64,000 nucleotides of DNA, taken from Pempheris klunzingeri (taxonomy: Eukaryota; Chordata; Actinopteri; Acropomatiformes; Pempheridae). Shown in pieces: positions 11,001 to 23,425 of this stretch. The stretch lies in assembly GCF_042242105.1 (NCBI RefSeq), contig NC_092021.1, positions 6,994,355 to 7,058,354 of the forward strand, in the 5' to 3' direction. Each line of letters begins with the position of its first letter. Position 1 is the stretch's first letter. Below the pieces are notes generated by a model. It did no database searches. It saw nothing but the letters and a program-made list of their open reading frames with translations, and had not been told where the DNA came from. Both the position numbers and the translations under genes were made by a program.

Positions 11001-14000
11001 GCAGTTGGTTTGTGGACAGTCATGGCTAAGACAAAGGAGCTCACTGAGGACCTGCAGCTGCGCATTGTGGCTGCTCACAAGTCAGGAAAGGGCTATAAGG
11101 CCATATCTAAATGTTTTCAAGTTCCAGTGGCTACAGTGCAAAGTATTATTAAAATATACAAGACGTTCCGCACTGTGGAAAATCTCAGAGGACGTGGTTG
11201 GAAGCCAAAAGTGACACCTGTGCTGGCCAGGAGGATAGTGAGAGAGGTGAAAAAGAATCCCAGGATCACCACCAAGGCCATCCTGGTGAATCTGGGCTCT
11301 GCTGGTGGCACCGTCTCAAGGCAGACAGTCCAACGGACACTGCACACTGCTGGGTTCCACGGACGCAGACCAAGGAGGACGCCACTTCTCCAGATAAGGC
11401 ACACAAAAGGCCGCTTGGCCTTTGCAAATGCTCATCTGGACAAAGAAGAAGACTTCTGGTCTTCTGTTTTATGGTCAGATGAAACAAAAATGTAATTGTT
11501 TGGCCACAATGATGTGTCCTTCATTTGGCGTAAAAAAGGAGAAGCCTTCAACCCTAAGAACACCATCCCCACTGTCAAACATGGTGGTGGGAACCTAATG
11601 CTTTGGGGGTGTTTTTCAGCCAATGGACCAGGGAACCTAATCACAGTAAACGGCACCATGAAAAAAGAGCAATACATCAAGATTCGCAACAACAACATCA
11701 AGCAGTCTGCAGAGAAACTTGGCCTTGGGCACCAGTGGACATTTCAGCACGACAACGACCCAAAGCACACAGCAAAAGTGGTGAAGAAATGGTTAGCGGA
11801 CAAAAACATTAACGTTTTGCAGTAGCCCAGCCAGAGGGAGCTAAAGATCAGGGTGATGGCAAGGAGACCCTCCAAGACCCTGAAAGAGTTGGAGCTCATT
11901 GCTAAAGATGAATGGGCAAAAATACCAGTGAGACATGCAAAAAGCTGGTCAGCAAATATAGGAAGCGTTTGATTGCTGTAATAGCCAATAAAGGCTTTTC
12001 TATAGATTATAGAGAAGGGTATGAATAATTTTGGACATGCCACTTTTTGTTCAAATGTAAATAAAAGCTGAGAAATATTTTTTTCCACAATGATGCCTCT
12101 TGTACATCGTCTTATAATCTTCTGGGAGACGCCTGTGCCATTTCCAATCAAGAACTTGCCAGGGGTATGAATAATTTCGGGCTTAACTGTATATCTAAAT
12201 ATTGTGCAGACTATTAATATGTGGTGTGTGCTGCATGTTTTTTGTTCCAGGTGCAAAGAGCTTGTTCTGGCTACTGTCAGGGCGTTCTTTGACCTCATTG
12301 ATCCTGAAACCAGACAGGTCAGAACAGCAAATGTTAATACATTTTTTATTTAATCTTTCTGTGAAAATGTGCTGTGAATAAATATGGAGGACTGTTGTTA
12401 TAGAACAAAGACTTTATCCCACTAGAGACTAGTGGAGCCCATGAAATATGACTTCATTGCAAGCTCATGTCATGTGTTTCCAAGCTAACCCGTGTGTTCT
12501 TATTAGTTTACAGAAAACCCAGAGAAGAAAATGGCTGTACTAAACCATCACTTCATCAGACACCCTGTTAGGATGTTGGGAGAGCACCAAGACTCCTCCA
12601 TCTCCATCTTAGGTAGAGGGCAATGCTTTACCACTAGTCTACGATTGAGAGCACTATCCCGTTCATGCACTTTGGTTATTGGCCCATATCTGTGCGCTTT
12701 AATTTTCATGAACTCCAAAGGGAATGACTGAAGTTTGGAAGAGACACTCATATCCGTGTCCTGATTTTTTTTTCCCTTTTTCTTTACCATTTTCCAGATT
12801 TTCCCGAAGCGTGGAGTGAAGTTAACACCCTGCGTCTGGCTCACGGCACGCCAAAGGTACAAGAATTAGTTCAATTATCATAAATGAGCTCCTTACACAA
12901 AGAGGTCAAAGAAGAATGCTGAGTAAAAGTTGAGAGCAACACTGGAGATCTTCATCCAGTTTCTTTCTGTATACACGACTTTGCTGCAGCCCCTTTTACT
13001 GAAGCAGACTGTAAAATTCTGTTTTCTCATCTCATGCAGGTAATTGCAGTCATGCAGACTGATGTCTAGTCTTGTCCAGCCTAGTTATATGAGTAGTGAT
13101 AGAACAGAAACAAATATCCCAGTTGTCTTCAGTGTTGCTCTGTGTCTACAGGAAGGGCAGGTCAAATACTTTCTGTTTGCCCTGTCGAGTCGCAGGAAAG
13201 CCTACAGCCATTTCTACTGCCGAAGCAGCAACCTGGTGAGTTTTCGGCACTTTTGTGGTAATGCTCCAACCTTTGCATTGCTCCGTTTCACTACCCTGGT
13301 GTCAGACTTCTGAATCACCTGCCACATCTTCGATTTGTTCAGTGATTCGTGTAGATTTGTTCCTCTTCTGAATGAAGTAAAATAAAATAGTATCTGTTTA
13401 TAATTCTGCCAGTTGAAGCACTAAAGACATATTTCGTAAAGCAGAAAGCAGGAGAGAGGTGATTGTGACTCTGTTGTCCTACAGGAGATGAGTAGCTGGG
13501 CGTATGGCTGCGTGCACAAGAACGGTTCTTCATGGTAAGAATATGATAATGTACGTTCATGCCACCTATTCTAGTTTGTTAGCACAGAGAAAATGAGGTG
13601 TCTTCTCTGGTTAAATTAGCATGGATGTACTTCCATTACTCTCTGCCATTCTTCATTTGTGCTCTTAACATGTTCCAGTGTGCGTGCAGTGGATCTGTCC
13701 ATGGGCACCGAGCTTCTGCCTCCATACAAGGTAACTGTCCTCCAATGAGACACTGACCAGTCCAGTCAGAGCTGCTCTCAGTTGCTTATAACTGTCTGTC
13801 ATCCTCCTCAGGTCCTGATTCTGCGTCTCAGTGACTTGTCTTCATTTACTCATGTGGTTGTCTCAGCCTCCAACCTCAATGGCAAACAGGTGCTTGAAAC
13901 TAATTGTGAACTCACTTCTCTCTCTGTTCTGTCTCTGTCCATCTTGCTGGGCTGCTATTAGGGAAGAAACGGTAGGAAGACATGAGAGTGTACAGCTAAG

Positions 14001-17000
14001 GATGATTGGAATGTCTTTAGTTTTGCATAGTAATGTAATGACAAATTAAAACGTTGCCGATCCTGTGACTTTTGGTGCCATCGCCTGGTAAAAGTTATTT
14101 CAATCGACCCTGAGGGGAACGTGAATGTCTGAGCTGAATGCCACGGCAAGCTGCACAACTGTTGTGACATTTGACCATAAACCAAAGTCACTAAGGAACA
14201 TCATCTGGAGACCACAAATGCCTGAACAAAATGTATAGAGAAATTTAGGGCTCAAACAACTTTTAGAAAAAAGTTGTTTGTAGAACATAAATGTCTGAGA
14301 CAACCCAGCAAAAACAGAAAACAGACAGACTAAGAAGCACCGGAAAAGGTTGTTATCACTTATATTAGTTTATACAAATGACATTACAAAGTGTGTCTGG
14401 TCCACAGTTCATGGTGGAGTGCGAGTGGCAGAGACAAGAATCTCAGACTCTGTCTGTCTCAGTGCCCCATGTTCTTTCGTTCGGTGAGTAGTCTTACTGA
14501 TGACGTTGATCCTTTAAACCTCTGAGAGAAACAATGTCGTCTTCTTCAGTAATGGTTGATCTTCCAGGTTTCACTGTCAGCGAAGTTGCGGTCAACTCCT
14601 CTGGACTTCTTCACGCCATCAAGCTGCAACACTTTAACCAGGTAGCTGTCGTTATTTGTCACGGGGTGCTTGCTGGACACAGTATCTGCTCCTATGGTGT
14701 CACTACACTTTTAACACCTGTGTGTCTTTAGGTCTATCAGGCTTTCAGAATTACTGTTGCAAGTCAGTGCAAAGTATATAAAGGTAAGTTTGTTTTGTGA
14801 TACACTGGCAGGCACGTGCACATGACGTTAACGTGAAATGATGATCATTGTTTGTCTGCAGACAGACTACCCAATGTGTACAGAATAAATGTGCCGTGGT
14901 TTCGAGAGGACTCTTTAACCACAGCCAGGTTAGTTCAGTCGGCGTCTATCTCCAAGCCGTTTTTTCTTTTTCATGCAGATTTCCGTGTAATATTCACTGT
15001 TCCTGTGATGACTTGATATGATCTGTCCACCAGTGTGCCATCAGTGACTGAGATCTCAGGGATGCTCCATACAAGTCGTCCAGACAACACCTCAGGTGTT
15101 CTCCTTCAGCTCCACACTGCCCCCAACTGCCAATATAAGGTACTCCTACCTAGCTGCCGGAAACTACAGCCATATACTATAAATATGGTTTTTATCATCA
15201 TAAACGCAACATGACGTGAAATTTATGCATTTACCGTCTGATTTTTACCTTCAGGTGACAATAAGGACTTCATTACCCAGGGTGCTGGGACAGGTAAACC
15301 TTCTTCTCTTTTCTTTAACAGTTAAAATATTAGAAGTATTGTGGAGTGTGTCCTTTTCTTTTCTATTTTCCTTTTTTGTTTGTGTTCCGTAAATGAAAAC
15401 AGTGCTGAATGTCTCTACGTTTATTGTTCTTCATGAACAAACTGATTCAAAGAGGAGAAAGCCCTCAGGTCAGATCTGCTCTCTCTTATCTGACAGATAC
15501 TGAGGTTCTGTGGCCCCATGGTGCCTGTGTACACAGCTGTAACCCTCCTCCTGGCCTGTGGGGGGCAGCTGTCCTACATCCTGAAGTTGAAGCGAGCTGC
15601 AGACATGGGTCAGGTGGTGGGCAAAGGCCTGCAGCCTCATAAAGTCAATCTGCCTGTTTATATTCTGCACTTGTTGCTTAGGTAGGCTTTGCAAATCTTT
15701 TTTACTATTAATTAACTACCTGAATATTCTCAAACCCCACATCATTTCACACTAATCCCTCTTTTCCTCCTTCACCTCAGCTGTAGTGGGTTTCATGACG
15801 TCTGGTTAATGCTTTGCCTCCCTCCTATGGATGTCCTCCCCCCGGCCACCCCTGACATGACATTTAATGAGGGTGCGGTACCAGTCGAAGAATGGCCCCA
15901 CCTCCTGTCCCCTCTGCTTTACATCTTGGGGGCAACAGTTGCATACTGGGGTAGCACTTTGCTCCGTCTCATGGTGCGACTGGTCTCACTATTATTGGCT
16001 CCATTGCACAGGTATGTTAGGGCCCTTTGAATATACATTAACTGTAGTAACTGGAAACCTCTTTTAAATACTATGGTCAGATTTTTATTCTTTGTTTTGT
16101 ATGCAGACCATGTGTCTCTAGAGACTGTGGCACCCTGAGGCCCCGGACCCAGCTCCTCGTCACTCTGTGTCTGACTTTCGTGGCTGGGACGTCCTGTGCA
16201 GCACTGTCAATCTTTGCTGCCTTCCTGCTCCACCTTTACAGGGTGAGTCTTGGGACGCGGTTATACAAATGAAGTCCTTCCCAGTCATTTTAAAGATAAG
16301 ACTCAATTATTAAACCAGTTAAAATACAATACTGACTCTGTCCATCCCTTACACTACACTCACCTGTCTCTGTTTGCCATTGCATGTTCAGGTACTGAGG
16401 CTACAGATGACAGAGCGGTCGCTGAGTCACATGTTGAATCTGGTAAGATTGTCAGGTTGAACAGATGTCAGTGAGATGATATTGTGTGTGTGTGAATGTC
16501 AGATCTGGGGTTGCAGAATATTTTAAGATATTACAATATGATTCTTGTCGAAAAATAATTTCAGTTTTCCACCGTCTCTCCAGGCACCACGGAAGCACAG
16601 AGAATCTGAGAACGGCACGGTTGATGCCGAATCCTCCTGCAAGCCTAAAAAATGTAACGATGCCCCACTGCTGTCTGAGTGTGCTCTGCAGGAGGTGAGG
16701 GACGACTTACAGCTCCACCTCTGCCTTTCGGCACTCTTCACCCTCCCCGTCATGCTCATCACACCCTCACTCCTCCACTGGATCCGCAATCTGAGGTACA
16801 GTATTACACTGGAAGGACTATGTTGGTGACCATGTGAGTGGCAAAGCACCCATGTTTATTAGGAAGTATCTGCCATCCCAGATTAATTAGGGCTATGTAT
16901 CTAGTAAGAAGTCCTGAAGTGCTTCCATTCCTCTACGCTGCAGCTATAGTCTCAAACAGGTGAGAGAGCGCGCTGTAGAGGCCAGGAGATCTTGCAGATG

Positions 17001-17747
17001 TGTGGTAGTTGTGTTTGTGTGGTGCAGCTCTTGAGTTTCTTAACTTCAGTAAGCAGTGATGGCATGGGAACTTTATATTATCTGTGACGAAATAAACAGG
17101 GCAGTTCTTTACTGAAGGCTGTGCACAGCAGCCATTTAAACCAACAGGTAACAGTGATGTGGTTTGCTTCAATTAACTGAGTTTAAATAACAGCCTCCAT
17201 TCTTGTACACTATTGATACTCGTCAAAGTACAATTTGATATGCCAGCCAAAATGTACTCCGACATTCCACCACATTTCCAGATACAACTTGGTAAATTCT
17301 ATTCAAGTAGCTCCATTAAAGCATCCTTAAACGTTTCGAGAATACAGTTGATGTATCTTCACCAGCTCCAGAGGTGCTTGTATTCTCTGCAGGTATTCCG
17401 CCCAGTTGGATCCTGACCCTTGTTGGCCACACCTTGTGCCTCTAATTATTGTGGACATGCTGCTTATTAACTGCAACACTTTAAAACTCAGCAACAGGTA
17501 AGAGCGCCAACACCACCAACACAGATATTCCCTCTTAGATGGATTATCCTGTCACAGTTAAGGGGGGGTTCTGTTGCACTGTCCAACTTCCTCTTCATCT
17601 CTTTTCAGTAAACTCCTCCCTCTGACATCCTGCCTCCCTCTCCCCTTGGCCATCGCCATGGTGACCTTCTCTCCACTCCACCTCTACAGAGTCACCTACT
17701 TCCTGTTGGCGGCACTCGTCCCTCTGGCCTCATGTTGTCTGCTCTGA
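5609..17747 (+). CDS. pgap1: GPI inositol-deacylase PGAP1 (26 coding exons)
   Basis: Exons: 5609-5740, 7233-7386, 9074-9249, 9844-10015, 10266-10426, 10717-10769, 12251-12317, 12507-12612, 12798-12856, 13152-13235, 13485-13534, 13679-13730, 13812-13889, 14408-14483, 14568-14641, 14732-14783, 14862-14928, 15034-15139, 15255-15293, 15497-15681, 15781-16011, 16107-16242, 16392-16442, 16584-16795, 17393-17497, 17609-17747. The joined frame is 2817 nt, giving 938 aa (human 922). PGAP1 is an ER membrane lipase that removes the acyl chain from the inositol of GPI anchors soon after they are attached to protein, a step needed for efficient ER exit. An N-terminal hydrophobic segment (residues 4-20) is followed by the conserved [29 protein letters not shown] and the lipase elbow GHSMGG, with the nucleophile Ser169 encoded at 9886-9888. 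The C-terminal third holds several membrane segments. The start is the first ATG followed by the signal-anchor. Recognition is strong; individual exon edges were set by hand. Confidence 0.93.
5741..7232 (+). other. pgap1 intron 1
   Basis: No gene is seen. It holds a compound tetranucleotide repeat, (CAGT)n then (CAGG)n, at about 6184-6220, and a short TG run near 6041-6057. The part around 6695-6950 is AT-rich, beginning with an AGAGCTGCAGC motif reminiscent of the MITE at 1202-1399 but too diverged to delimit. Confidence 0.5.
7917..8230 (+). repeat. Dispersed repeat family, copy in pgap1 intron 2
   Basis: Segments CCTCTGTGCCACAGAGCT, GGGTGACATGTTCCTTCGTT, a CA-rich middle, CACTGTAGTTTATTTTGA and GCTGAAAATAGTCCCCAACA recur in the same order at 52465-52680. 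They recur in reverse orientation at 20677-20795, and in part at 2676-2724 plus 3325-3385. Repetition inside the window is direct evidence of an interspersed repeat. No coding potential or clear ends; family unknown to me. Confidence 0.6.
8009..8042. repeat. (AC)17 microsatellite
   Basis: Uninterrupted AC dinucleotide run inside the dispersed repeat of pgap1 intron 2. The shorter CA stretch at the same position in the 52.5-kb copy suggests the array expanded from a seed carried by the repeat. Confidence 0.95.
9074..10769 (+). other. pgap1: pgap1 exons 3-6: alpha/beta-hydrolase (lipase) core
   Basis: These exons encode residues 96-283. In order they contain [26 protein letters not shown], the nucleophile elbow VLVGHSMGG with Ser169, [13 protein letters not shown], and [15 protein letters not shown], ending in the TDHLSIVW motif, where a conserved His of the lipase triad would be expected. 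The Ser is certain from the motif; the His assignment is inference. All sites look intact, so the enzyme is probably active. Confidence 0.85.
10821..12189 (+). mobile_element. Tc1/mariner-type DNA transposon, degenerate
   Basis: The ends CAGTTAAGCCCGAAATTATT (left) and its near-perfect reverse complement (right) are each flanked by TA (10819-10820 and 12190-12191), the signature target duplication of the Tc1/mariner superfamily. The element is 1369 bp, lies in pgap1 intron 6, and is in the same orientation as the gene. A second copy of the end motif (GGTATGAATAATTTTGG, about 12018-12034) lies inside the right end, suggesting an IR/DR-type terminus. It carries a broken transposase gene. The clean ends suggest a moderately recent insertion, later inactivated. 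Confidence 0.92.
11022..11972 (+). pseudogene. Tc1-like transposase pseudogene
   Basis: The reading frame from the ATG at 11022 encodes an N-terminal helix-turn-helix region ([19 protein letters not shown]), an RRTPLLQ stretch, and the first two DDE catalytic blocks WSDET and QHDNDPKH. It is interrupted in frame by TAA at 11493-11495 and TAG at 11823-11825. Immediately after the second stop the frame continues PSQREL, so the block normally carrying the third acidic catalytic residue is deleted. The remaining frame ends at TGA 11970-11972. Two stops plus loss of a catalytic residue mean no active enzyme can be made. Confidence 0.9.
12318..15496 (+). other. pgap1 introns between exons 7 and 20
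   Basis: These are mostly short introns (about 80-520 bp) between small exons, the usual compact pattern. One of them (13890-14407) contains a perfect 12-bp hairpin at 14253-14280. I see no separate gene. Confidence 0.5.
14253..14280. repeat. Perfect 12-bp hairpin in a pgap1 intron
   Basis: CAAACAACTTTT, a 4-base loop, then AAAAGTTGTTTG. The arms are exact reverse complements. It lies in the intron following the exon at 13812-13889. No precursor-like extension of the stem is seen, so a microRNA is not proposed. Confidence 0.8.
15497..17747 (+). other. pgap1: pgap1 exons 20-26: polytopic C-terminal membrane domain
   Basis: Residues from about 587 to 938 contain repeated hydrophobic stretches, e.g. 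[53 protein letters not shown] and [17 protein letters not shown], separated by short polar loops. This fits the multi-pass ER membrane tail of the PGAP1 family. Loop sequence around exon 24 is Lys/Glu/Ser-rich and poorly conserved. The protein ends right after the last hydrophobic segment, with no KDEL- or KKXX-type signal visible. Confidence 0.75.
16796..17392 (+). other. pgap1 intron 24
   Basis: About 0.6 kb between exons 24 and 25; AT-rich, with no recognised repeat, gene or RNA. Confidence 0.5.
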
Positions 17748-20676
17748 CGGTATCTGGCTGGTTTCAGTCCACGTCTTTACCATATCAAGCCTTTTTCTAA
17801 ATTACAGCTTTACCCACTGAAGCTGGCTGAGACCGATTCGTCCGGGGAAGACTTACTTTATCCAGCTGCCATGGAGCAGAGCCATAGACATACATAGCTT
17901 GGGGAACTGTCTGCTCGATGTTGGCACTAAAAGCTCCATGGCAATTACACTATGTTTTAAAATGAGAGGATGTAATGGCCTTGGAACATTTGGTGCAAAT
18001 ATGGCTCCGAAGAATTGACCTGAAACCAAGTTTGCCTTACTCTGTATATCTATAGCTCTGCCTTCAGGAGCAAGAACTCCACAACCAGTGAAGCTACTTT
18101 TACTATGAGATTAACAACAGGGTGTTACGTTACAAGGCCTTTTTTTGTTTTGTTTTGTTTTGTTTTTAGTGCCTACAGTGGAGGTGTTCACTGTGGTCAT
18201 TACGCTGTAAACTCCTACACTGCCTACTGCTTAGCGATGACTTGTAGTTGTGTGCTATCTTTACCTGTTGACTGTCGTAGCACTGGCACAAAACCAGTGG
18301 CAATTATACATCCATTCCATAGGAGAGACCTAAAAGTAATCATGTTTACATTTGCCCATAATCACTTCTTGATGGAGAATAGTTAATGGAAAATGGAGGT
18401 TTGCGCTGTAAACGGTTCTGGTGCATGTGCAGGGTCTTCTCCATCTTTCTATCCATGTGGTAGTGCAGCCAAACAATCTCCATGGACGTGGACAGGCGGC
18501 GAGCAGTATTCATTTTGGGGTGGCACATAAGTCTGTCTTGTTCAGTCTTTTTTTGTCCTGTGTGGCACGTTGCCACGTTACTGATACTCATATTTCACTT
18601 ACTTCGCAACAGTGACCGTTTAATGAGCAGCAGGCAAGGGGGGCTTATCTCAAATGAGCACCTAATACGTCTAGTGGCCAGAAATAATAGTGATATATTT
18701 TCCTACTTGAAAGAAATGAGCCAAGGACTCCAAGAGAAAAGCAGCAAGGAATTTCAGAACGATCTATGATCACGTGTTGTGTGTCTTGCACAGAAGCCTT
18801 GTGTCTCCACTTTAACTAGCCAAAGCTAGGCTAACTCAGCACTCCACGTTCGCCTGTTTTCGCCCGATTATGTGCATTTTCACAGTAATGATTCCATAAC
18901 CACAGTTACAGTCATGCCACACTCACAAATCTGCTGCTCTGAGTTTCACTTTTTTACGGATACACTGTTCGTCCTTTTCCTAGTTGGCTTTTAATGTGAA
19001 GTACAAGTGCAGGAAGTGTTCGGCTTCACTGACTTCGATTGAGCACTACATTGTAGAGGGAAATGTATTAGTGAATGAAAACATTATTACTAGCTTATAT
19101 GACAGGAAAAGGATGCTGTTGAAACGTGTATAAAGCTGAATCTACCATGCGAGTGCTGCCCTTAGCACTGCCGCGCTTCAATGTCAGCAGACATCATCAG
19201 ACACTAACGGCATCAGCAGTTGATGCTGGCAGATCCCAACACTCCTGTAAATCTGTGGTCTCCCTGCCAGCTGCTGACCTGCCAAATAACAGTGAGCACC
19301 TTGAAGCTAGCGGGAACATTTTAAGCCACAGTGACTCTCAAAAAACAAGTTGACCACAGTAGGTGCTGCTCATTCAGTCAACAGCCAGCAGAAGAACAGT
19401 GAGCAGCTGGCATGAGCAGATGCTCATACAGCCTGTGATCTCATCATCTTTTTGGTTTGGATGTGTCACGTGGGAACAAGCTCTGTTGTGTCCCTCCAGA
19501 GCTTCATTACTACTCTAGAGGTTTTCTCTGTGCTGTGTCATGGCTTAAAAAGTTTAGCAGCTCATCAGTGTTTGCGGCTGATCATTTTTGCCCCCCCCGG
19601 ATGGCTGGGAGATCTTCAGTTTAAAGATTTATTATTTATAGCTTTGAATTACAGTGGATGTCATGAAGCTGATCGACAGGAAGAGACGGACCCGCATTAA
19701 GTCAGTGTGTGAGTATACCTGTAACATTGGATTAGTTTTACTTTATCATGGTAGTATTTCCTATATTAAGAAAACCTCTGTTGCCTCCATTGCGGATCAG
19801 TTGTAAAACGATGGCACGTGAGAGGTGAACCCTTCATAAGCACAGCCGTAGTATTTGGTCCAGCAGCCTCCATGTCAGAGGCCCACTCCAGGCCTCCAGC
19901 TGATGCACAGTGTTGACTGGTCAAATGCGATTACACCAAAACTTACTGAGGTGATTGTGAGTTAATCGACAAATTAGCGTCTCATAATCATATGTGTTCA
20001 TTGAGTTCATTCACATTCTGAAACTCATGGCTCTTCCAGCCCCTTTGGTTCACAGTGACAATAATCACTTGTTGACGCAGTGCTCCAGAAGCTGTACGAT
20101 GTTCTCGGTGGAGCGTCGGGCTAAAAAAGCAGCACTTCCTTTCTCTAAGCCTCGGATTTGTCTGTTTGTTCTGAACTGTTTTATTTTCTGTCGGAGTTAA
20201 TAAGCGAGTTGTCTTGTGTTTAATGGTTAATGTTAATGAAGGAGCAGTCCACCACCTTTTTGTCTTACTGTTGTATTTGTTACGTTTTAACTCCATTTCT
20301 AGAGTAAAACAATCACAATATTTAAACATCTACGTGACCTTTCACAAAATGGAGACGACAACAACACACGGAAGAGTGTAGCGAGTCTTGAAGTTACAAC
20401 CACAAAAACACCAGTGACCATTCTGAATGTTATTTCTTAATCTGGAAGAACACTGCAATTTCTTGTCAGAGATTTTAAGCTTTCAAGACCAAGCAGCTCT
20501 GTATTTTTTCACACTGCCAACAAAAGCCAACCATGTGTAATTTCATCTCATCACTTTAAGAATTCACTCCCCTGTCGGTGGCAAAGCCCGCTGCTTCCTA
20601 CTGAGGGACTAACCTCAGTCATTTCTTAAACCAGCTCATCACTTTAGTTTTTAGCAAACTTTTACTCAAACAGGAA

Positions 20677-20795
20677 GAAATAGTGCAGTTCTTGGGACTA
20701 TTTTCAGCTGTGGAGTAATACACATGTAGTGAGTATATCCAGCGAAAGGGTGGTGTATGTGGGACTGAGTGTGTGTGTGTGTGATGTTTTTAATA
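20677..20795 (-). repeat. Dispersed repeat family, inverted copy
   Basis: Read on the minus strand, this carries the same ordered blocks as 7917-8230, notably GGGACTATTTTCAGCTG (plus-strand form) and GTGTATGTGGGACTGAGT. Only the tail half is preserved. Confidence 0.5.
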
Positions 20796-23425
20796 TTAAC
20801 TGGACACAGAAGAATGAGTTGCATCAGGCTTTGGTGAAACAGACGACACTTGTCAGTAGAATCACTGCTGGTTTAGGTCTGTTGACGGAGAGCTGTAGGA
20901 AACACCAGCCGGTGAAGAAGGTGTAATATGTGACATCACGAAGCTTTTGGATTTAGATGGAAGAACCCAGATGGAAATTTTTGTTTCGTCAATTAATTAT
21001 CATTATGATTGTTGTGGTAAACAGTTTTCTGTGTGTGTGTGTGTGTGTGTGTTGGAGTGGTGTGTTGTAATGGCGTGTAGGCCAGTGACATTTTGTTGCA
21101 GTGTGACTTGAGTTTTTGCTGCCAATGACTATTTTTTTTTTTTTTTTTGTTGCCAGTTACACTAACACCCGTTACAGTTTCATAACTAACTTCTATGAAT
21201 CATTGTCATTAAGGAGAATTAGAACACTTTTTATCTAAAACTAGTGGCTCACAGTATCCGTGGGAGTTATCATGTAATCGATCTGCCACAGCTGTACCAC
21301 AGTTTGATTTTCTTGCGTCTTATGCCTCTCTGTGTTAAACTGTGTCTTCTTGCCGTGTCTTCCATCCTCCCGCTGTTGCTCACACCCCCTCATGTCAGTG
21401 AAGCAGCTGCTGTGCCTTCCTGCTTCCTCTCGTGTATGCAGCAGCGCTTCTGTTTCACACCTGCCCGTCAGTCCTCCGCGGCGCCTCTCGGCCCGCAGCG
21501 AACGCTCAGTAAGTGTACTTCACTGGTCCTGCGCGAATGTGTCCACTCACAGAAATATCCCGTCAACACAGCAGTATGACTTTTAGACCTGTGGGGCCTC
21601 ATGATGACTAGATACTAAAGATGAGTTCGTTAGGGACCAATCACTCAAGCATACAATCATACGTGGTCGCGCTCCGCAAAGACACCGCTGTTGTTCCCAA
21701 TGTGAATGTACCTGCGCTGAATGTCTCTACGTGTGTCGGACTTTATACAGTTACTAGTGGCGTAAGTGGTCGGCTTTTCTGTGCACTCGTCCGTTTTGGT
21801 GCAGTTTTAGTGCTTTGAAACGCACATCGTCTGCCTCGTCGTGAATTGGTGGCTTACACAACTTTGTAGAACAAACTAGATGAGATGAGAGCTATGTTTT
21901 ATATGAATATAAACGTGTTTTATATCCGTGATCACTGTGATCATGTCATAATACCAGATTCACACGAGGATTTTGGAATATTAGGCATTTGAAATGAGGT
22001 CATGTTTTGTTTTTGTGTGGATTCTCTCACATTCAGAGTGAGACAGAACACATTTCTTTGTCAAAGACATTCCTTGAATGCGTCCAGAGTCTGTTTGAGA
22101 ACTTTAAAGTTGGACTGAAAGGGTATCATGGAAGTCAATTCTCCATTTCCTCAACACTCAAACTCAAATTCTGCCTTTTTAAAACATTTGGCGGTCCCGT
22201 TGCTCTTCTACTGTCCTGTAGTGCAGCTGAGAGAAATGTGGCCATCTATCTTTTTATGCGTGTTCCATTCGGCAACACAGTTTAATTCAGACAGAAGGAC
22301 CTTTTTACAGGGAAGAAGACAGCGAATGCATCATCAAACATTCTCAGTTATTCTCTCTCTATTGAAATGCTTCTGGTTGTACAAGAAGGTTAAGTTGCAC
22401 AAATGGGAATCCTTTGTGGAAACGGAGTCCTCTGTAAGTCGGTAAATGGCACCGTTATTGATATCGAGGATGGCAGTCACCAAATTTGATTTCACTCTGA
22501 ACTCAAGCTGACGACTAAATTCTATATTTCAGCAACCCACAATTTAACTGAAGTGTCGCTCATGGTGTCGGTGACAGTTTTATAGCATCCTGAATGTCAT
22601 CACGTGCATTCTTTCTTCCCTTTTTAATCTTTTCAAATGTTCGTTCACTTTCCTCACCATATAGGATGATCAGATGTACATCTGAATCCATAATTTACCA
22701 CACAGGGATTTCTCCTGTGTCCCAAGCTTTTCAACATTTAAATCAAAGCACACTAAAATCTATCACCTGCTCCACTCACTCCGATTGATCACTGTAAATG
22801 TCTACTCAGCAAACGCTGTGCAGCTGCCAAAAATACATAAAGAATAGGTTCTTAGTTCAACTTACTGAAAAAGAGCTGCTCAGTCGCACCGTATTCTTTT
22901 CTGGAAACGAGCGTTTTAACGGAGAGATTTGTGCAGCAGAATGTGCTTCTGCTCCTTAATCCCATCAGCCTGTAAACATGTTTGGATGTTCCAAGCGCAT
23001 ACATCTTACGTTGAGGTCAACTGTAGGACAATACATCATTTATAATGGCAGCAAACATTGATCTCTGTGAAACTACAGAATTCATTAACAAAGCAAAAAG
23101 TTAAAAGCGTTCGATTGAGAGACGGCTGTGAAAATCCTCTCACGTGTGTTGTCTGTAATCACCATCATGACCTTTTCCCAGTGTTTATCTGGTAATATGG
23201 AAGTCAAAATCATTAACTGTAACTACTGTCTTTAAGTGCTTTAAAGTCTGGTAATCCTATCAGTTTCCTTTATTCTGCTTCTGCCTAGAGTGACTTTAAA
23301 ACCTGTAACCTCCTGCTAGCTGGTCCTTGTTGTGCAGAACTAGTTAGTCCTCTGACCTTTGTACCAGCCAGTTAGGTGACAGAAGTGAAAATCTACCATG
23401 TCTGAGCGATAGTTTCTTTCATTAA

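Noticed and set aside
11010..11495. Transposase frame considered as a host gene
   Set aside because: It lies between Tc1-type inverted repeats, encodes the characteristic helix-turn-helix and WSDET, and is broken further on.
14253..14280. Hairpin considered as a microRNA precursor
   Set aside because: The stem is only 12 bp with a 4-base loop and does not extend to the 25-30 bp needed for a precursor.
16796..16829. Read-through of the pgap1 exon ending at 16795 to a nearby stop
   Set aside because: The consensus donor GAG|GTACAG and the in-phase next exon at 17393 with family similarity show normal splicing.
19452..19730. Open frame followed by ATGAAGCTGATCGACAGG
   Set aside because: The coding-looking stretch is short, has no matching splice partners, and no recognised family; it lies in the probable pgap1 3' UTR.
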